From Nocardia sp. CDC159 (GTDB lineage Bacteria; Actinomycetota; Actinomycetes; Mycobacteriales; Mycobacteriaceae), in the NCBI RefSeq assembly GCF_023740735.1, contig NZ_JAMRXH010000006.1, positions 186,001 through 250,000 on the forward strand: a stretch of 64,000 nucleotides of DNA. The letters run 5' to 3'. The position numbers were made by a program, and so were the translations under genes. Below the pieces are notes generated by a model. It did not search any database. It was not told the DNA's origin and saw only the letters and a list, made by a program, of their open reading frames with translations. Shown here piece after piece: positions 17,352 through 24,958 of this stretch; positions within the stretch are counted from its first letter, which is position 1; each line of letters starts with the position of its first letter.

Positions 17352-17732
17352 TCAATCTGCCGTGATCTCGATCCCGATCGTGCCGTTTCGGCCGCGGCGG
17401 AGGAGGCTGCCGGTGACGGTCAGCCAGCCCTGGAGGTGGTATTTGCGTTTGATGAGGTGGCGGACTCGGTTGGTGGCGGTGGGGTCGAGGATGCGGGCGG
17501 TGCCGCGGATTACCTGGCCGCGGGGTTTGCCGGTGACCGAGCAGGGTTGGAGGGTGACGGTGGGGTTGTTGCGCAGGCGCTTGACCTTTCCGCTGTCGGT
17601 TACCGTCCAGGCGTAGAGTTTGTCGCCGTCCAGGACGGCCCAGACGGGGGTGCCGACTGGGCTGCCGTTCTTGCGAAACGTGGTGAGCAGCACGTAGTTC
17701 GCGGTGCCGACGTCGCCGAAGGGGTTGTCCAC
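17352..17732 (-). CDS. PPOX-class F420-dependent enzyme (Rv2061 family)
   Basis: A 126-residue split-barrel enzyme. The pattern YVLLTTFRKNGSPVGTPVWAVLDGDKLY followed by SGKVKRLRNNPTVTLQPC is that of the Rv2061-type F420-dependent PPOX subfamily. Rv2061c lies beside cobN in M. tuberculosis, matching the position here. The start is GTG 17732. It lies 9 nt after the PadR gene stop, so the two are probably one operon, although TAGGCT six bases before the GTG could give an additional leaderless transcript. The substrate is unknown. Confidence 0.85.
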   Translation of the reverse strand: MDNPFGDVGTANYVLLTTFRKNGSPVGTPVWAVLDGDKLYAWTVTDSGKVKRLRNNPTVTLQPCSVTGKPRGQVIRGTARILDPTATNRVRHLIKRKYHLQGWLTVTGSLLRRGRNGTIGIEITAD

Positions 17733-17741
17733 CCGGGCAGC

Positions 17742-18311
17742 CTAACCCGCGGACGGTGCGTCGTCGTCGGCCATCCGGTATTCGCCGGACTCGAGGCGTC
17801 GCACGAGTTGTTCGGTCCAGTGGGTGAATTCGCCGAAGACGCCGCTCCACAGCTCGAGCAGATCGGGGAAGTGCGGGGCCTCGGGGCGGGCGGGGAAGCC
17901 GGGCACCATCGCGAGCAGATCGTCGCGCACCTCTGCGCTGCGGCGGCGCTGATCGGTCAGCAATTCCATCACGCGGGCCCGGGGGAGCGCGTCCATGAAG
18001 GCCACGCCCGCGCCGAGTTCGCGCATATCGAGACTGCTCAGGGCGGATTCGAGGCGCTGGAGGAACTCCTGCTCGCCATCCGGGGTGAGTTCGAACAGGG
18101 TGCGGCCGGGGCCCTTGTCGCTGGCCTCGGTGCCGAGGGCGCGCAGTTTGTCCTCCGCGGTGAGCTGTTTGAGCGCGTGGTAGATCGAGCCCGGCTTGAC
18201 ATTGGTCCAGGTCTCGGCGTGCCAGGACAGCAACTCCTGCCGGACCGCGTACCCGTGAGTGGGCTGGCGCAGGCGGATCACGCCCAGCACCAGCAGCCGG
18301 ACGGCGGACAT
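17742..18311 (-). CDS. PadR family transcriptional regulator
   Basis: A 189-residue PadR regulator. It has the winged helix (VRLLVLGVIRLRQPTHGYAVRQELL, GSIYHALKQLTAEDKL, wing RTLFELTPDGEQEFLQ) and a long helical C-terminal dimerisation domain. The ATG at 18311 has a GAGGAG ribosome site. A symmetric pair of TCAAATTTGA operators lies between it and the divergent VOC gene. It therefore very likely represses both itself and that gene, releasing on an effector of unknown nature. The PPOX enzyme follows in the same operon. Confidence 0.92.
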   Translation of the reverse strand: MSAVRLLVLGVIRLRQPTHGYAVRQELLSWHAETWTNVKPGSIYHALKQLTAEDKLRALGTEASDKGPGRTLFELTPDGEQEFLQRLESALSSLDMRELGAGVAFMDALPRARVMELLTDQRRRSAEVRDDLLAMVPGFPARPEAPHFPDLLELWSGVFGEFTHWTEQLVRRLESGEYRMADDDAPSAG

Positions 18312-18339
18312 GCGGGACTCCTCTCGGTCGCCCCACATA

Positions 18340-18399
18340 CTAATCAAATTTGACTTCACCGAATCGCGGGCCTAGCTTGGGCTAGTCAAATTTGATTAG
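18340..18399. promoter_or_regulatory. Paired PadR operators and divergent promoter
   Basis: CTAATCAAATTTGACT (18340-18355) and its exact reverse complement AGTCAAATTTGATTAG (18384-18399) face each other. Each contains the 10-bp palindrome TCAAATTTGA. The first operator overlaps a -35 box, TTGACT (18350-18355), with TAGCTT (18373-18378) as the -10 at 17-bp spacing, reading towards the VOC gene. Operator centres are 44 bp apart, about four helical turns. Confidence 0.85.
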
Positions 18400-18417
18400 C
18401 GATACAGGAGGTCGCGG

Positions 18418-19131
18418 ATGGGCGGCACTTCGATTCCGGTCCTGTGGAGTGGGGATCTCCCGGCCACGCTCGAGTTCTATCGGGCCCTCGGCTACCGGGT
18501 CGTCTCCGAGAAGACCCGGCCCTACAACTACGGGATCGTGACCCGTGACGGATACGAGGTGCACTTCGGCCCCTCGCCGAAGCCGATCGACGAGAAGTCG
18601 GTCGCCTATGTGGCATGTCTGGTCTACCTGGACGAGGTCGAGGATCTGCACCGGGAATTCACCACCGCCCTGCGCGCCCGGTACGGCCGGGTGCCCGTGC
18701 AGGGCGTCCCGCGCATCACCCGCTTCCGTCCGGGTCAGAGCCGATTCACGGTCGTGGACCCGGTGGGCAACTCCATCCTCTATATCCGCCGCGATGAATC
18801 CGATATCGAATACGGCGGTTCGAAATCGCTGACCGGCCTGCAGCGTGTCATCGACAACGCCCGCACCCTGCGCGACTTCAAGAACGACGACCGCGCCACC
18901 TCCCGCGCCCTCGAAAGCGGCCTGCGCCGCTTCGGCGCCCAGGCGACACCCGTCGACCGCGCGCGTGCCATGGCCATGCTGGCCGAAGTCGCGCTCGCCA
19001 CAGGAGATTCCGCCCGGGCGGCGGAACTGCGCGGCCAGATCACCGATCTCGCCCTCACCGACGCCGACCAGGCCGTCGTGGCGGCCGAATTACGAGCGGT
19101 CACCGATCTGGCGGCGTGGTTGCGGGAGTGA
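18418..19131 (+). CDS. VOC (glyoxalase/bleomycin-resistance fold) protein with helical C-terminal extension
   Basis: The N-terminal 125 residues form a vicinal-oxygen-chelate domain (IPVLWSGDLPATLEFYRALGYRVVSE, HFGPSP, then FTVVDPVGNSILYIRR) of the bleomycin-resistance type. A roughly 100-residue all-helical extension follows (DRARAMAMLAEVALATGDSARAAELRGQI), which reads like a TPR-type helical pair. The ATG at 18418 has a near-perfect AGGAGG site. It is controlled by the divergent PadR. Binding or sequestration of a hydrophobic toxin is a reasonable guess for this architecture but is not shown. It converges on map with a 3-bp gap. Confidence 0.85.
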   Translation: MGGTSIPVLWSGDLPATLEFYRALGYRVVSEKTRPYNYGIVTRDGYEVHFGPSPKPIDEKSVAYVACLVYLDEVEDLHREFTTALRARYGRVPVQGVPRITRFRPGQSRFTVVDPVGNSILYIRRDESDIEYGGSKSLTGLQRVIDNARTLRDFKNDDRATSRALESGLRRFGAQATPVDRARAMAMLAEVALATGDSARAAELRGQITDLALTDADQAVVAAELRAVTDLAAWLRE

Positions 19132-19134
19132 CGG

Positions 19135-19902
19135 TCAGGCGGCCAGCGTGAGAACCGTTGGGCCGTCTGCCGTGATGGCGATGGTGTGCTCGGAGTGGGC
19201 GGTTCGGGAGCCGTCGGCGGAGCGGAGGGTCCAGCCGTCGGGGTCGGTGACGATGCGGTCGGTGGTGGCGGCGAACCAAGGTTCGAGGGCGATGGTGAGG
19301 CCCGGGCGCAGGCGGTAGCCGCGCCCGGGAGCGCCGTCGTTGGGGACGTGCGGGTCCTCGTGCATGGTGCGGCCGAGTCCGTGGCCGCCGAACTCGGTGT
19401 TGACCGGATAGCCGTGGGCGCGGGCGACCGCGGCGATGGCGGCGGAGATGTCCCCGATTCGATTGCCGGGCTGGGCGGCGGCGATGGCGGCGTCGAGGGC
19501 CAGTTCGGTGGCGCGGACCAGGCGGCGGTCGGATTCGGCGGCGGTGCCGACGATGACGGTGGTCGCCGAATCGGCGACCCAACCGTCGATGCCGACGGCC
19601 AGGTCCATGCTCAGCACGTCGCCATCGCGCAGGGTGTAATCGAACGGAAGTCCGTGCAGCACGGCATCGTTCACCGACAGGCAGACGGTGTTGCGGAATG
19701 GTCCGCGGCCGAACGACGGGGCGTAATCCCAGTAGCAGGAGTTCGCGCCGCGCTCCCGGATCCGCTGGCGCACATGCTGTTCCAGCTCGAGCAGATTCAC
19801 CCCCACCTGGGCCCGCGCGCGCAGCTCGCCCAGGATCTCGGCAACGAATTGCCCCGTCACCCGCATGCGCTCGATCTCGCGCGCCGTCTTCAGTTCGACC
19901 AC
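19135..19902 (-). CDS. map: Methionine aminopeptidase, type I
   Basis: Removes the initiator Met from nascent proteins. The 255-residue protein has the pita-bread fold signatures: SVNDAVLHGLPFDYTLRDGD, first metal Asp in SMDLAV, second in VADSATT, the metal His in GGHGLGRTMHEDP, a Glu in ALEPWF and the final Glu in AHSEHTIAI. There is no N-terminal zinc-finger extension. The start is GTG 19902 with an AGGAGG site. It is divergent from an XRE-type regulator with two GGTAT-N4-ATACC operators between, which is unusual for this housekeeping function. It is probably a second map copy, but that needs the whole genome. Confidence 0.92.
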   Translation of the reverse strand: MVELKTAREIERMRVTGQFVAEILGELRARAQVGVNLLELEQHVRQRIRERGANSCYWDYAPSFGRGPFRNTVCLSVNDAVLHGLPFDYTLRDGDVLSMDLAVGIDGWVADSATTVIVGTAAESDRRLVRATELALDAAIAAAQPGNRIGDISAAIAAVARAHGYPVNTEFGGHGLGRTMHEDPHVPNDGAPGRGYRLRPGLTIALEPWFAATTDRIVTDPDGWTLRSADGSRTAHSEHTIAITADGPTVLTLAA

Positions 19903-19917
19903 AACCGCCTCCTGATT

Positions 19918-19961
19918 GGTATTTATATACCGAACAGTAGCGCTTGTGGTATTTGAATACC
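19918..19961. promoter_or_regulatory. Two GGTAT-N4-ATACC operators between map and the XRE gene
   Basis: GGTATTTATATACC (19918-19931) and GGTATTTGAATACC (19948-19961) are 14-bp near-palindromes sharing GGTAT and ATACC arms. They are exactly 30 bp apart, close to three DNA turns. They fill the divergent promoter region and are the likely binding sites of the XRE-type protein encoded from 19980. Confidence 0.75.
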
Positions 19962-19979
19962 AGTCGTAGGGTGAACGGC

Positions 19980-20243
19980 ATGGTCCGTCTTCCGCTCACG
20001 CCCGCCCAGATCGAGGCCGGTCGCAGGCTCGGCGCGTATCTGCGGGCCGCCCGCGCCGAGCGCGATCCGGGGGAGGTCGCGCGCGCGGCCGGAATCTCGC
20101 CGGAGACGTTGCGCAAGATCGAGACCGGCCGGTTGCCCAGTCCGGCGTTCGGAACGGTTGTCGGCCTGAGTCGTGCGCTGGACATCCCGCTGCAGGAGCT
20201 GGCCGAGGTGTGGCAGTCCGCCGTGCTGGCCGAATCGGCTTGA
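19980..20243 (+). CDS. XRE-family helix-turn-helix regulator
   Basis: An 87-residue protein that is essentially one Cro/C1-type helix-turn-helix domain (AGRRLGAYLRAARAERDPGEVARAAGISPETLRKIETGRLPSPAF, then LSRALDIPLQELAEVW). ATG 19980 has an AGGG site; a start at 19944 would place the N-terminus inside the operator and is less likely. It is divergent from map, with paired operators between. It probably autoregulates and represses map. No partner toxin is seen, so this does not look like a toxin-antitoxin pair. Confidence 0.88.
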   Translation: MVRLPLTPAQIEAGRRLGAYLRAARAERDPGEVARAAGISPETLRKIETGRLPSPAFGTVVGLSRALDIPLQELAEVWQSAVLAESA

Positions 20244-20291
20244 TGACGTAGGCGCACAAGGCAATACGCGTCCGGTCCGGCGATCGCGCCC

Positions 20292-20297
20292 TAGGAT
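20292..20297 (+). promoter_or_regulatory. Candidate -10 box for the nitrilase gene
   Basis: TAGGAT lies six bases before ATG 20304, the spacing seen for leaderless transcripts. An AAGG also precedes the ATG, so a short leader is possible too. Confidence 0.3.
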
Positions 20298-20303
20298 CGA
20301 AGG

Positions 20304-21233
20304 ATGCGAATCGCCGCGGCTCAGGCCCGGCCTGCGTGGCTGGACCCCACTGCCGGAACCAAGATCGTCGTCGACTGGCTGGCGCGCGCCGCCGAGGCGG
20401 GAGCCGAACTGGTCGCGTTTCCGGAGACGTTCCTGTCCGGATATCCGATCTGGTTGGCGCACACCGGGGGAGCGCGCTTCGATGATCCGGAGCAGAAGGC
20501 CGCCTACGCCTACTACCACGACGCGGCCGTGACCCTCGACGGTCCGCAGCTGGCCACCATCCGGCGGGCGGTCGCCGACCTGGGCGTGTTCTGTTATCTG
20601 GGGATCACCGAACGGGTGCGGGGCACGGTGTACTGCACGCTGGTCGCCATCGATCCGGTTCGCGGCGTGGTGAGCGCCCACCGCAAACTGATGCCGACCC
20701 ACGAGGAGCGAATGGTCTGGGGCATCGGTGACGGGCACGGACTGCGGGCCCACGACGTCGGCCGCTTCCGGGTCGGCGGCCTGTCCTGCTGGGAGAACTG
20801 GATGCCGCAGGCCCGGCACGCGCTGTATGCCGACGGCGCGACACTGCACGTGTCCACCTGGCCCGGATCGGTGCGGAACACCCGCGACATCACGAGATTC
20901 ATCGCGCTGGAGGGCCGGGTCTACTCCCTGGCGGTCGGTTCCGTCCTGGATTTCGACGACGTGCCGAGCGATTTCCCACTCCGGCAGGCGCTGGTCTCGC
21001 TCGGCGAATCCGCCGGATACGACGGCGGTTCCGCGATCGCCGGTCCGGATGGGAGCTGGCTGGTCGAGCCGGTGGCCGGTGGGGAGCGGCTGGTGCTCGC
21101 CGAAATCGATGCCGCCGAGATCGCCAGGGAGCGGCAAAATTTCGATCCGACGGGTCATTACGCGCGACCCGACGTCTTCGCGGTCACGGTGGATCGGCGG
21201 CGGCGCGGCGCGGTGGGTTTCGTCGAGGACTAG
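20304..21233 (+). CDS. Nitrilase / carbon-nitrogen hydrolase
   Basis: A 309-residue member of the nitrilase superfamily. The catalytic Glu lies in FPETFLSGYP (E41), the Lys in HRKLMPTHEE (K128) and the Cys in CWENWMP (C162). The CWEN-MP signature is that of true nitrilases, which hydrolyse R-CN to acids, rather than amidases; the substrate is not predictable. Its TAG stop lies inside the 6-bp target duplication of the IS element that follows, so the gene is intact. Before that insertion its stop overlapped the stop of the HtrA-like gene now at 22349. Confidence 0.9.
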   Translation: MRIAAAQARPAWLDPTAGTKIVVDWLARAAEAGAELVAFPETFLSGYPIWLAHTGGARFDDPEQKAAYAYYHDAAVTLDGPQLATIRRAVADLGVFCYLGITERVRGTVYCTLVAIDPVRGVVSAHRKLMPTHEERMVWGIGDGHGLRAHDVGRFRVGGLSCWENWMPQARHALYADGATLHVSTWPGSVRNTRDITRFIALEGRVYSLAVGSVLDFDDVPSDFPLRQALVSLGESAGYDGGSAIAGPDGSWLVEPVAGGERLVLAEIDAAEIARERQNFDPTGHYARPDVFAVTVDRRRRGAVGFVED

Positions 21234-21234
21234 A

Positions 21235-22347
21235 TGTGATGTCCGGGGAGGTTGGTCAGCCGTGTGATGGGTGGCTGGTTTCCGATTGCGCTGTGGACTC
21301 GATGGTGATTGTAGAGTGCAGCCAGGTCGGTAACGCCGAGCGGCGGTGGGTTTCTGACGGGTAGAAGCGGGCATAGGCCCAGCCGTCGGCCAGGGTGCGA
21401 TGGAACCGCTCGATCTTGCCGTTGGTTTGTGGCCGGTAGGGCCGTGTGTGTTTCGGGGTGATCGCCAGCTCAGCGCAGGCATGACGCCATGCCGCCGAGC
21501 GGTAGGCCGCTCCATTGTCGGTCAGTACTCGTTCGACGATCACACCGCGGGCGGTGAACCAGGCTACCGCTCGCCGCAGCACGGCGATGGCGGTGAGGGC
21601 CTTCTCGTCGTCGCAGATCTCGACGTAGGCGACTCGCGAGTGGTCGTCGATGACGGTGTGCAAGAACGCTGTTCCGGTGCGGGCGTGGCGATCGGCGCTC
21701 CACCGGCCGGTGCGCCGCGAGGTCGCCGACTGGTTTTTCTTCCCTTGCGCGCGGCCAAGGTAACGCCAGCCGCCGCCGTCGGGAATGTTGCCGAACTTGG
21801 TGACATCGACATGGATCAGTGAGCCGGGATGGTCGTGTTCGTAGCGGCGCAACGGCTCGCCGGTCACTCGATCGATGCGCGAGAGCCGGTTGACCCGGCA
21901 GCGCACCAGCACCGCGTGCACGGTAGAGGCCGCCAGACCGAGCCGTCCGGCGATCTGGACCGGGCCCAGCCGGTGCCGCCACCGCAGCCGGATCACTTGC
22001 CGCACAACCTGCTCCGGTGTGCGGGTCGGGCTGCGGTGCGGCCGCGAACTGCGATCGGCCATCCCGGCCACACCCTCGGCGCGGTAACGATCGGCCCATT
22101 TACCGGCCGTGCGCGGCGCGACCATGAACATCTTGGCCGCCGCCGCACAGGTCCATCCTTGCTCGACGATCAATCGCGCCAGTCTCAGACGTGCGCGCGG
22201 GGTCAAAGCAGCGCTAGCGTGGACCACGAAGGCCTCCAGTGTGGTGAAGCGGTTACTCGACATCTCCACTTCACAACCGGAGGCCTTCACCCATCAACCA
22301 CCAAGCCGTCTCGTCACGAACCCGGAACAACCTCCCCGGACATCACA
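21235..22347 (-). mobile_element. IS481-family insertion sequence, 1,113 bp
   Basis: The ends are perfect 20-bp inverted repeats: TGTGATGTCCGGGGAGGTTG at 21235-21254 and its complement at 22328-22347. They start TGT and end ACA as usual for IS481. One transposase gene lies between them. A 6-bp direct duplication flanks the element, so insertion was by transposition and has not rearranged since. It lies in the former overlap of two convergent stop codons. Confidence 0.95.
21256..22227 (-). pseudogene. IS481-type transposase with a C-terminal frameshift
   Basis: The DDE integrase-core transposase begins with an HTH region (RLRLARLIVEQGWTCAAAAKMF). It has catalytic Asp in LIHVDVTKFG, Asp in RVLTDNGAAYRS and Glu in NGKIERFHRTL. 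After TWLH the frame departs: it reads STITIESTAQ to a stop at 21256. The +1 frame instead continues YNHHRVHSAIGNQPPITRL to a stop at 21230, which is the normal IS481 ending. A missing base at about 21312-21316 explains this. Catalytic residues are upstream of the shift, so activity is doubtful but not excluded. GTG 22227 with a GGAGG site is the chosen start. Confidence 0.88.
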
Positions 22348-22348
22348 A

Positions 22349-23353
22349 CTAGAGCTCGCCGGTGAGTTCGGTGGGGATGGCGACGACGTCGACCATCGCG
22401 CCGTTGCGCAGCACGGTGATCGGCAGGGGGCGGCCGATGGCCTCGGCGAAGAGGTGGCGTTGAATGCCCTGGGCGTCACGGATTTCGGTGCGGTCCACGC
22501 TGAGGAGCAGATCGCCGCGGCGGAGTCCGGCACGCTCGGCGGGACCGTCGCGCACGACCTGCACGATGCGGAGCGCGGCCCGCTGTCCGGTGCGGGTGGC
22601 CACGGCATCCGGCAGCGGTGCGGGCACGCCCACGATGCCGAGATAGCCGCGGCGGACCCGGCCCTCGGTGCGCAGTGTGGTGATGATCCGGCGGGTGGTG
22701 GCATTGATCGGAATGGCCAGGCCCAGGCCGATTCCGGCGACCGCGGTATTGATGCCGACCACGCGGCCGGACGAATCCGCCAGTGCGCCGCCGGAATTGC
22801 CGGGGTTGAGCGCGGCGTCGGTCTGGATGACGTCCTCGATGACGCGAGTGGTGCGGCGGGCGCCGACCGGCACGGACCGGCCGAGCGCGCTGACCACACC
22901 CGCGGTGACCGATCCGGCCAGGCCCAGCGGGCTGCCGACCGCGACGACGAGCTGGCCGACGACCAGGCTGTCGGCGTCGCCGAGCGGGACGGGCCCGGGC
23001 GCCGGGCCGCGGGCGCGGAGCACGGCCAGATCGGAGAGCGGATCGACGCCGACCACGTCGAAGCGGCCCTCGGTTCCGTCGGCGAAGACGACCGTTCCGG
23101 TGGTGGCCGAGCCGACCACGTGTGCGTTGGTGAGCAGGAACCCGTCGTCGGTGCAGGTCACCGCCGAACCGCCGCCGCGGCGGGTGTGCACACTGGCGAC
23201 GTGCGGTGTCACCGCGCGGGCGACCGCGACGATGGTGCGCGAGTACGCGTCCAGCGCCGCGGTGTCGGGTTGGCCGCCCGACAGTCCGCCGCCGAGGGAA
23301 TCGTCCTGTCCGGCAGCGTCGTTCGCGGGGCCCGGGATCGCGTCGTCAGGCAC
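22349..23353 (-). CDS. HtrA/DegP-like trypsin-family serine protease with PDZ domain
   Basis: A 334-residue protease. Catalytic His lies in LLTNAHVV, Asp in VDPLSDLAVLR and Ser in NPGNSGGAL, in the usual order. A PDZ domain (YLGIVGVPAPLP, then GPAERAGLRRGDLLLSVD) fills the C-terminal 100 residues. Unlike most actinobacterial HtrA paralogues it has no N-terminal membrane segment or signal peptide, so it looks cytoplasmic unless exported another way. The start is GTG 23353. Two 8-bp direct repeats (GATTACAG and AATTACAG at 23370-23385) lie 17 bp upstream. The stop codon is within the IS target duplication, and the gene is intact. Confidence 0.9.
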   Translation of the reverse strand: MPDDAIPGPANDAAGQDDSLGGGLSGGQPDTAALDAYSRTIVAVARAVTPHVASVHTRRGGGSAVTCTDDGFLLTNAHVVGSATTGTVVFADGTEGRFDVVGVDPLSDLAVLRARGPAPGPVPLGDADSLVVGQLVVAVGSPLGLAGSVTAGVVSALGRSVPVGARRTTRVIEDVIQTDAALNPGNSGGALADSSGRVVGINTAVAGIGLGLAIPINATTRRIITTLRTEGRVRRGYLGIVGVPAPLPDAVATRTGQRAALRIVQVVRDGPAERAGLRRGDLLLSVDRTEIRDAQGIQRHLFAEAIGRPLPITVLRNGAMVDVVAIPTELTGEL

Positions 23354-23494
23354 GGGCGGTCACCACCTCGATTACAGAATTACAGTGTTGCTGTCTCCAG
23401 GATCCGCCGAATGCCGCCGCGCGCCAGCGGGTTCGCCGTGGGCGCAATCGCGGACGGTTTCGGTAGGGTGGGTGACGACGAGGTGAGGGGAGTC

Positions 23495-23872
23495 ATGGTG
23501 GCGATTGCCAAGCTCGGGGCCATCGCGTTGGATGCCCGGGATCCGGCCGGGCTCGCGCGCTTCTATGCCCGGCTGCTGGATCAGCGGATCGTGCACGAAT
23601 CCGAGGATGTCGTGGCGGTGGGCGGTAAGGGCGTCGTGCTGACGGTCGAGCGGGTGGCGGATCATCGGCCGCCGGACTGGCCGGGCAATGGGATTCCGAA
23701 GCAGATGCATCTGGATCTGTTCGTCGAGGATCTCGATATCGCGGAGCGGCAGGCGGTGGCGCTGGGGGCGGTGAAGGCGGAGTTTCAGCCCGCGCCGGAG
23801 CGGTGGCGGGTCCTGCTGGATCCGGCGGGGCATCCGTTCTGTCTGGTGGTTCCGGAGCGGTCGGGGTCCTAA
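23495..23872 (+). CDS. VOC family protein
   Basis: A 125-residue single vicinal-oxygen-chelate domain of the glyoxalase-like type often found in actinobacteria (LGAIALDARDPAGLARFYARLLD, QMHLDLFVEDLDIAERQAVALGA, LLDPAGHPFCLV). ATG 23495 follows a GAGGGGAG ribosome site. Function is unknown; members include ring-cleaving dioxygenases and binding proteins, and no complete metal triad can be assigned with confidence. It converges on the MarR gene. Confidence 0.82.
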   Translation: MVAIAKLGAIALDARDPAGLARFYARLLDQRIVHESEDVVAVGGKGVVLTVERVADHRPPDWPGNGIPKQMHLDLFVEDLDIAERQAVALGAVKAEFQPAPERWRVLLDPAGHPFCLVVPERSGS

Positions 23873-23912
23873 ATCCCCCGTCTCGAGAGATTTGAATCGG
23901 GTATCGCGCGCA

Positions 23913-24434
23913 CTACGTCGTTTCGTCGGCGAGGCGCCGCAGGTAGACGGCGAATTGGCGGCGGTCGTGTTCGTTCCAGGTCGCGGTGAGCTGATCGAAA
24001 CACCGGTGTTGCCAGTCGCGCGCTGCGGCCAGCAGGTCGTGTCCGCTGCTGGTGAGTTGCACGACGACTCGGCGACGGTCGTGCGCGGAGTCGCCGCGGG
24101 CGAGGTACCCGGCCGCGAGGGCGTCACGCACCATGCGGCTGGCGCCGGAGTGGTCGAGGCCGAGCTGTTCGGCGATGTCGGTGACGGCGGCCTCGCCACC
24201 CGTCCGTAGTGCGGCGGCGACGGCTTCCACGACCTGAATGTGCGCCACGCGCCGCAGCTCTCCGTCCGATTCCCGGGTGACTCGCGTGAGCGCCTGACTG
24301 CTCCAGCGGCGCGACCAGAAGCGGACCAGTCGAAACAGTGCCGGGCCGCCGTCGACCGCAGGGCCGGAGCGGGCTGCGTTGGGAGCGGTCGCGGTTGGGG
24401 TGTTTCGAGTGTCACGTGTGCCCACGGTCGACAT
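23913..24434 (-). CDS. MarR family transcriptional regulator
   Basis: A 173-residue MarR protein. The winged helix is clear (AVTDIAEQLGLDHSGASRMVRDALAAGYLAR, wing DRRRVVVQLTSSGHDLL) and is flanked by dimerisation helices. ATG 24434 begins one base outside a 15-bp perfect inverted repeat, the presumed operator, so the protein must bind at its own start site. The mRNA is probably leaderless or nearly so. It is divergent from a VOC gene at 24511, the likely target. An N-terminal stretch of about 30 residues (STVGTRDTRNTPTATAPNAA) is low-complexity, so a later start is possible. Confidence 0.88.
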   Translation of the reverse strand: MSTVGTRDTRNTPTATAPNAARSGPAVDGGPALFRLVRFWSRRWSSQALTRVTRESDGELRRVAHIQVVEAVAAALRTGGEAAVTDIAEQLGLDHSGASRMVRDALAAGYLARGDSAHDRRRVVVQLTSSGHDLLAAARDWQHRCFDQLTATWNEHDRRQFAVYLRRLADETT

Positions 24435-24435
24435 T

Positions 24436-24475
24436 GTATGCGATACGCACGTATATTTGCGTGCGTATCGCATAC
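24436..24475. promoter_or_regulatory. MarR operator, 15-bp perfect inverted repeat
   Basis: GTATGCGATACGCAC (24436-24450) and GTGCGTATCGCATAC (24461-24475) are exact reverse complements with a 10-bp AT-richer spacer. Each arm is itself a near-palindrome (GTATGCGATAC). It lies between the divergent MarR and VOC genes and overlaps the MarR transcription start region. Confidence 0.88.
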
Positions 24476-24510
24476 GAGTGGCCTTCGGGTCCGCTGCGCG
24501 GGAGGCGGCA

Positions 24511-24882
24511 ATGTCCATCGTTCTCAATCACACGATCGTTCCGGCGACCGACAAGTATTCGGCGGCAACGTTTTTCGCCCAGCTCATGGGGTTGGCGGTA
24601 TCCGCTCCGAGCGGGGCTTTCGTGCCGGTGCGAATCAACGACGATCTGACGTTCGACTTCGACGACCGCGGACGGGTCGAGCCCGGTCACTACGCCTTCC
24701 TCGTCGATGACGACACCTTCGACGCCGTGCTGGGACGGCTGACACAGTGGCCCGGGGTCGAGTATGGTTCCGGCCCTGAAAACGGGTGGGACCGGCGGGT
24801 CAACCACCTGGCAGGCGGGCGCGGGGTCTATGTTCGCGACCCCGACGGTCACAGCTATGAGCTGCTCACCGCCGTTCCCTGA
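24511..24882 (+). CDS. VOC family protein, MarR-controlled
   Basis: A 123-residue glyoxalase-fold protein (LNHTIVPATDKYSAATFFAQLMGL, HYAFLVDDDTFDAVLGRL, then GVYVRDPDGHSYELLT). The conserved His near the N-terminus and Glu near the C-terminus are positioned as metal ligands. ATG 24511 follows GGGAGG. The strong MarR operator upstream suggests induction by a small aromatic or lipophilic compound, probably the substrate or toxin it handles; this is inference. Confidence 0.85.
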   Translation: MSIVLNHTIVPATDKYSAATFFAQLMGLAVSAPSGAFVPVRINDDLTFDFDDRGRVEPGHYAFLVDDDTFDAVLGRLTQWPGVEYGSGPENGWDRRVNHLAGGRGVYVRDPDGHSYELLTAVP

Positions 24883-24958
24883 ACCACATTACGATCCCGT
24901 CGCTGCGGCAGCATCGGCTGATCGCCGAGTCGGATAAGTCTGTCTGGACCGACGCTGT

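Larger units (their letters stand above)
21229..22353. repeat. 6-bp target-site duplication ACTAGA flanking the IS
   Basis: ACTAGA occurs at 21229-21234 and again at 22348-22353, immediately outside the 20-bp inverted ends. The left copy holds the nitrilase TAG and the right copy holds the TAG of the minus-strand protease. Confidence 0.92.

Noticed and set aside
16864..18336. Readthrough minus-strand frame including 12-residue repeats
   Set aside because: It runs out of frame with the PadR and PPOX genes, which have clear starts and stops; the repeat is treated as intergenic.
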